A stretch of DNA of 64,000 nucleotides from Arachnia propionica (GTDB lineage Bacteria; Actinomycetota; Actinomycetes; Propionibacteriales; Propionibacteriaceae), in the NCBI RefSeq assembly GCF_003932785.1, contig NZ_RQYT01000007.1:1-64000 (forward strand), in the 5' to 3' direction. The translations under genes and the position numbers were made by a program. Shown in pieces: positions 62,979 through 64,000 of the stretch. The notes beneath the pieces are model-generated. The model saw only the letters and a list, made by a program, of their open reading frames with translations. It was not told the DNA's origin and did not search any database. The first letter of the stretch is position 1, and each line of letters starts with the position of its first letter.

Positions 62979-63700
62979 CGACCCGGCCACGCGCCCTTCT
63001 GATGGATCTGGACGGAACGCTGATGGATCATGCGGGCGCGAGCGCCCATGCGATCCTCGCCGTGCTGGCCGACCGTGATCTGTCACCCACCGAGGACTCG
63101 GTGGCCCTGTGGCGCGCCTTGGAGGCAGAGCACTTCCAGCGGTATCTCGACGGCGAGTTGACCTTCGAGGAGCAACGTGTGGCCCGTATCACTGCCTTCC
63201 TGGCGGCCCACGGGGCAGTCGCTCTTTCCCGCGCGGATTCGCTGTCCTGGTTCGAAGGCTACCTCGCACGCTACGAATCCTCGTGGCGCCCCTTCGACGA
63301 CGTCCGCCCCTTCTTGGATGCCGTCGCAGCTCTTCCGGCCCCTCCCTTGGTCGCGGTCGTGACCAACGGGCACCAGATGCAACAGCAGGCGAAGCTCACT
63401 GCCATCGGGCTGGGGTCGATGACGATGTATGCCTCCTCGACGATGGGCGTCCGCAAACCTGATCCTCACCTCTTCCTGCAGGTCTGCGATGATCTCGGCG
63501 TCGCCCCGGAACAGGCCTGGTTCATCGGGGACGATCTCGAGACCGACGCAGTCGGCTCAGAAAGCGCTGGTTTGCATGGCATCTGGCTGAACCGAGCCGC
63601 GACCACGAACCGACGCGGTCGCCCCTCCCGAGCCGCCAGCCTGACCGACATCGCCACCTGGCTTCAGACAACCACTGCCCACCACGAGCCGTCGCGATGA
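62975..63700 (+). CDS. HAD-superfamily hydrolase (phosphatase)
   Basis: A 241-residue enzyme with all four HAD motifs: MDLDGTLMD (nucleophile Asp), VVTNG, GVRKPDPH (Lys) and FIGDDLETD. The cap domain between residues 20 and 95 is helical, like subclass IA phosphatases such as the pyrimidine nucleotidase YjjG. Substrate not readable. The start overlaps the ATPase gene (ATGA), so they are co-transcribed. Confidence 0.9.
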   Translation: MTTRPRALLMDLDGTLMDHAGASAHAILAVLADRDLSPTEDSVALWRALEAEHFQRYLDGELTFEEQRVARITAFLAAHGAVALSRADSLSWFEGYLARYESSWRPFDDVRPFLDAVAALPAPPLVAVVTNGHQMQQQAKLTAIGLGSMTMYASSTMGVRKPDPHLFLQVCDDLGVAPEQAWFIGDDLETDAVGSESAGLHGIWLNRAATTNRRGRPSRAASLTDIATWLQTTTAHHEPSR

Positions 63701-63800
63701 CTTCCCCACCGAGACAGCGGCGATGTCCAGGTCCTCATTGACCTCTTTACCCGGTGTGGGCATCGTAGGTGCAGATCACCCATGCCCCCGAGGACGTGCC

Positions 63801-64000
63801 ATGCAACCTTCCGAATTCCCCAGCCACCTCATCGACGACGCCGATCGCGCGGGAGGTGATCTCCTCATCCAGGCCGCCGGCGGGAGCCTCGACGTGCTCG
63901 TCGTGCTGGGTTCCGGTCTCGCCGACGCCCTGGATGCGGCCCCGGACTGGCCCGAACCGCTCACCCGGATGCGTCAGTCCGATCTGCCGGGGGTCCTGGC
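63801..64000 (+). CDS. Purine nucleoside phosphorylase (5' part, cut by window end)
   Basis: The open frame from ATG 63801 (after GAGGACGTGCC) runs to the window edge: MQPSEFPSHLIDDADRAGGD, then VLVVLGSGLADALD, the phosphate-binding loop of the trimeric purine nucleoside phosphorylase family, and then WPEPLTRMRQSDLPG. It would cleave purine nucleosides to base and ribose 1-phosphate, which fits salvage of nucleosides produced by the secreted 5'-nucleotidase at 59654. Only 66 codons are visible. Confidence 0.75.
   Translation, partial: MQPSEFPSHLIDDADRAGGDLLIQAAGGSLDVLVVLGSGLADALDAAPDWPEPLTRMRQSDLPGVL

Overview
The window comes from a high-GC Gram-positive actinobacterium. The order of the ribosomal and RNA polymerase genes, the RpoB N-terminus, GTG/TTG starts, many leaderless-looking starts, a CUT1 sugar importer without its own ATPase, a secreted sialidase and GLPRTG-ended surface proteins fit a host-associated member of the Propionibacteriaceae. 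The family is an inference; the phylum is well supported.

The backbone is the conserved order rplJ-rplL-rpoB-rpoC / rpsL-rpsG-fusA / tuf / rpsJ-to-rpsQ, all on the minus strand and all in ancestral order, but spread over about 48 kb by inserted accessory blocks. From left to right: ferritin, an IclR-type regulator and CinA (0.1-2.2 kb); the S10 operon rpsJ-rplC-rplD-rplW-rplB-rpsS-rplV-rpsC-rplP-rpmC-rpsQ (2.3-7.9 kb), ending in a strong terminator; a SUKH-like protein, a small secreted protein and a five-Asp-box sialidase (8.3-12.3 kb); a two-component system divergent from an ABC/FtsX transporter (12.5-16.2 kb); an HNH protein and a TipA-like MerR regulator with its divergent target (16.3-19.1 kb); gltX, a DUF4112 protein, glnS and an MscS channel (19.1-24.2 kb); tuf, rpiB and a Sel1 protein (24.3-26.8 kb); fusA, rpsG and rpsL (26.9-29.9 kb).

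The second half holds an LPRTG-ended secreted protein, an LCP cell-wall ligase, the wreck of a sugar ABC operon and a second LPRTG-ended protein (30.2-35.5 kb); an intact CUT1 importer operon with a 2-hydroxyacid dehydrogenase and a divergent ROK regulator (35.6-41.1 kb); rpoC, rpoB, rplL and rplJ (41.1-50.3 kb); an ltrA pseudogene and a heterodimeric ABC exporter (50.5-54.8 kb); a duplicated module of DUF4375-like and two-helix membrane proteins (54.9-58.2 kb); two DUF4143-type AAA ATPases flanking a secreted 5'-nucleotidase, then a HAD phosphatase and the start of purine nucleoside phosphorylase (58.3-64.0 kb).

Two families of small palindromic dispersed repeats run through the window. Family A is about 160 bp with 14-16 bp terminal inverted repeats and has four copies, two of which bracket the sialidase gene in opposite orientation. 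Family B is about 70-75 bp with two copies. The most unusual features are three secreted proteins ending at or soon after LPRTG with no membrane anchor, four perfect-length 23-bp iterons over a leaderless promoter of a DUF4143 ATPase, a ribosomal protein L4 with a C-terminal sunset-like extension, and a triplicated terminator between rplJL and rpoBC.
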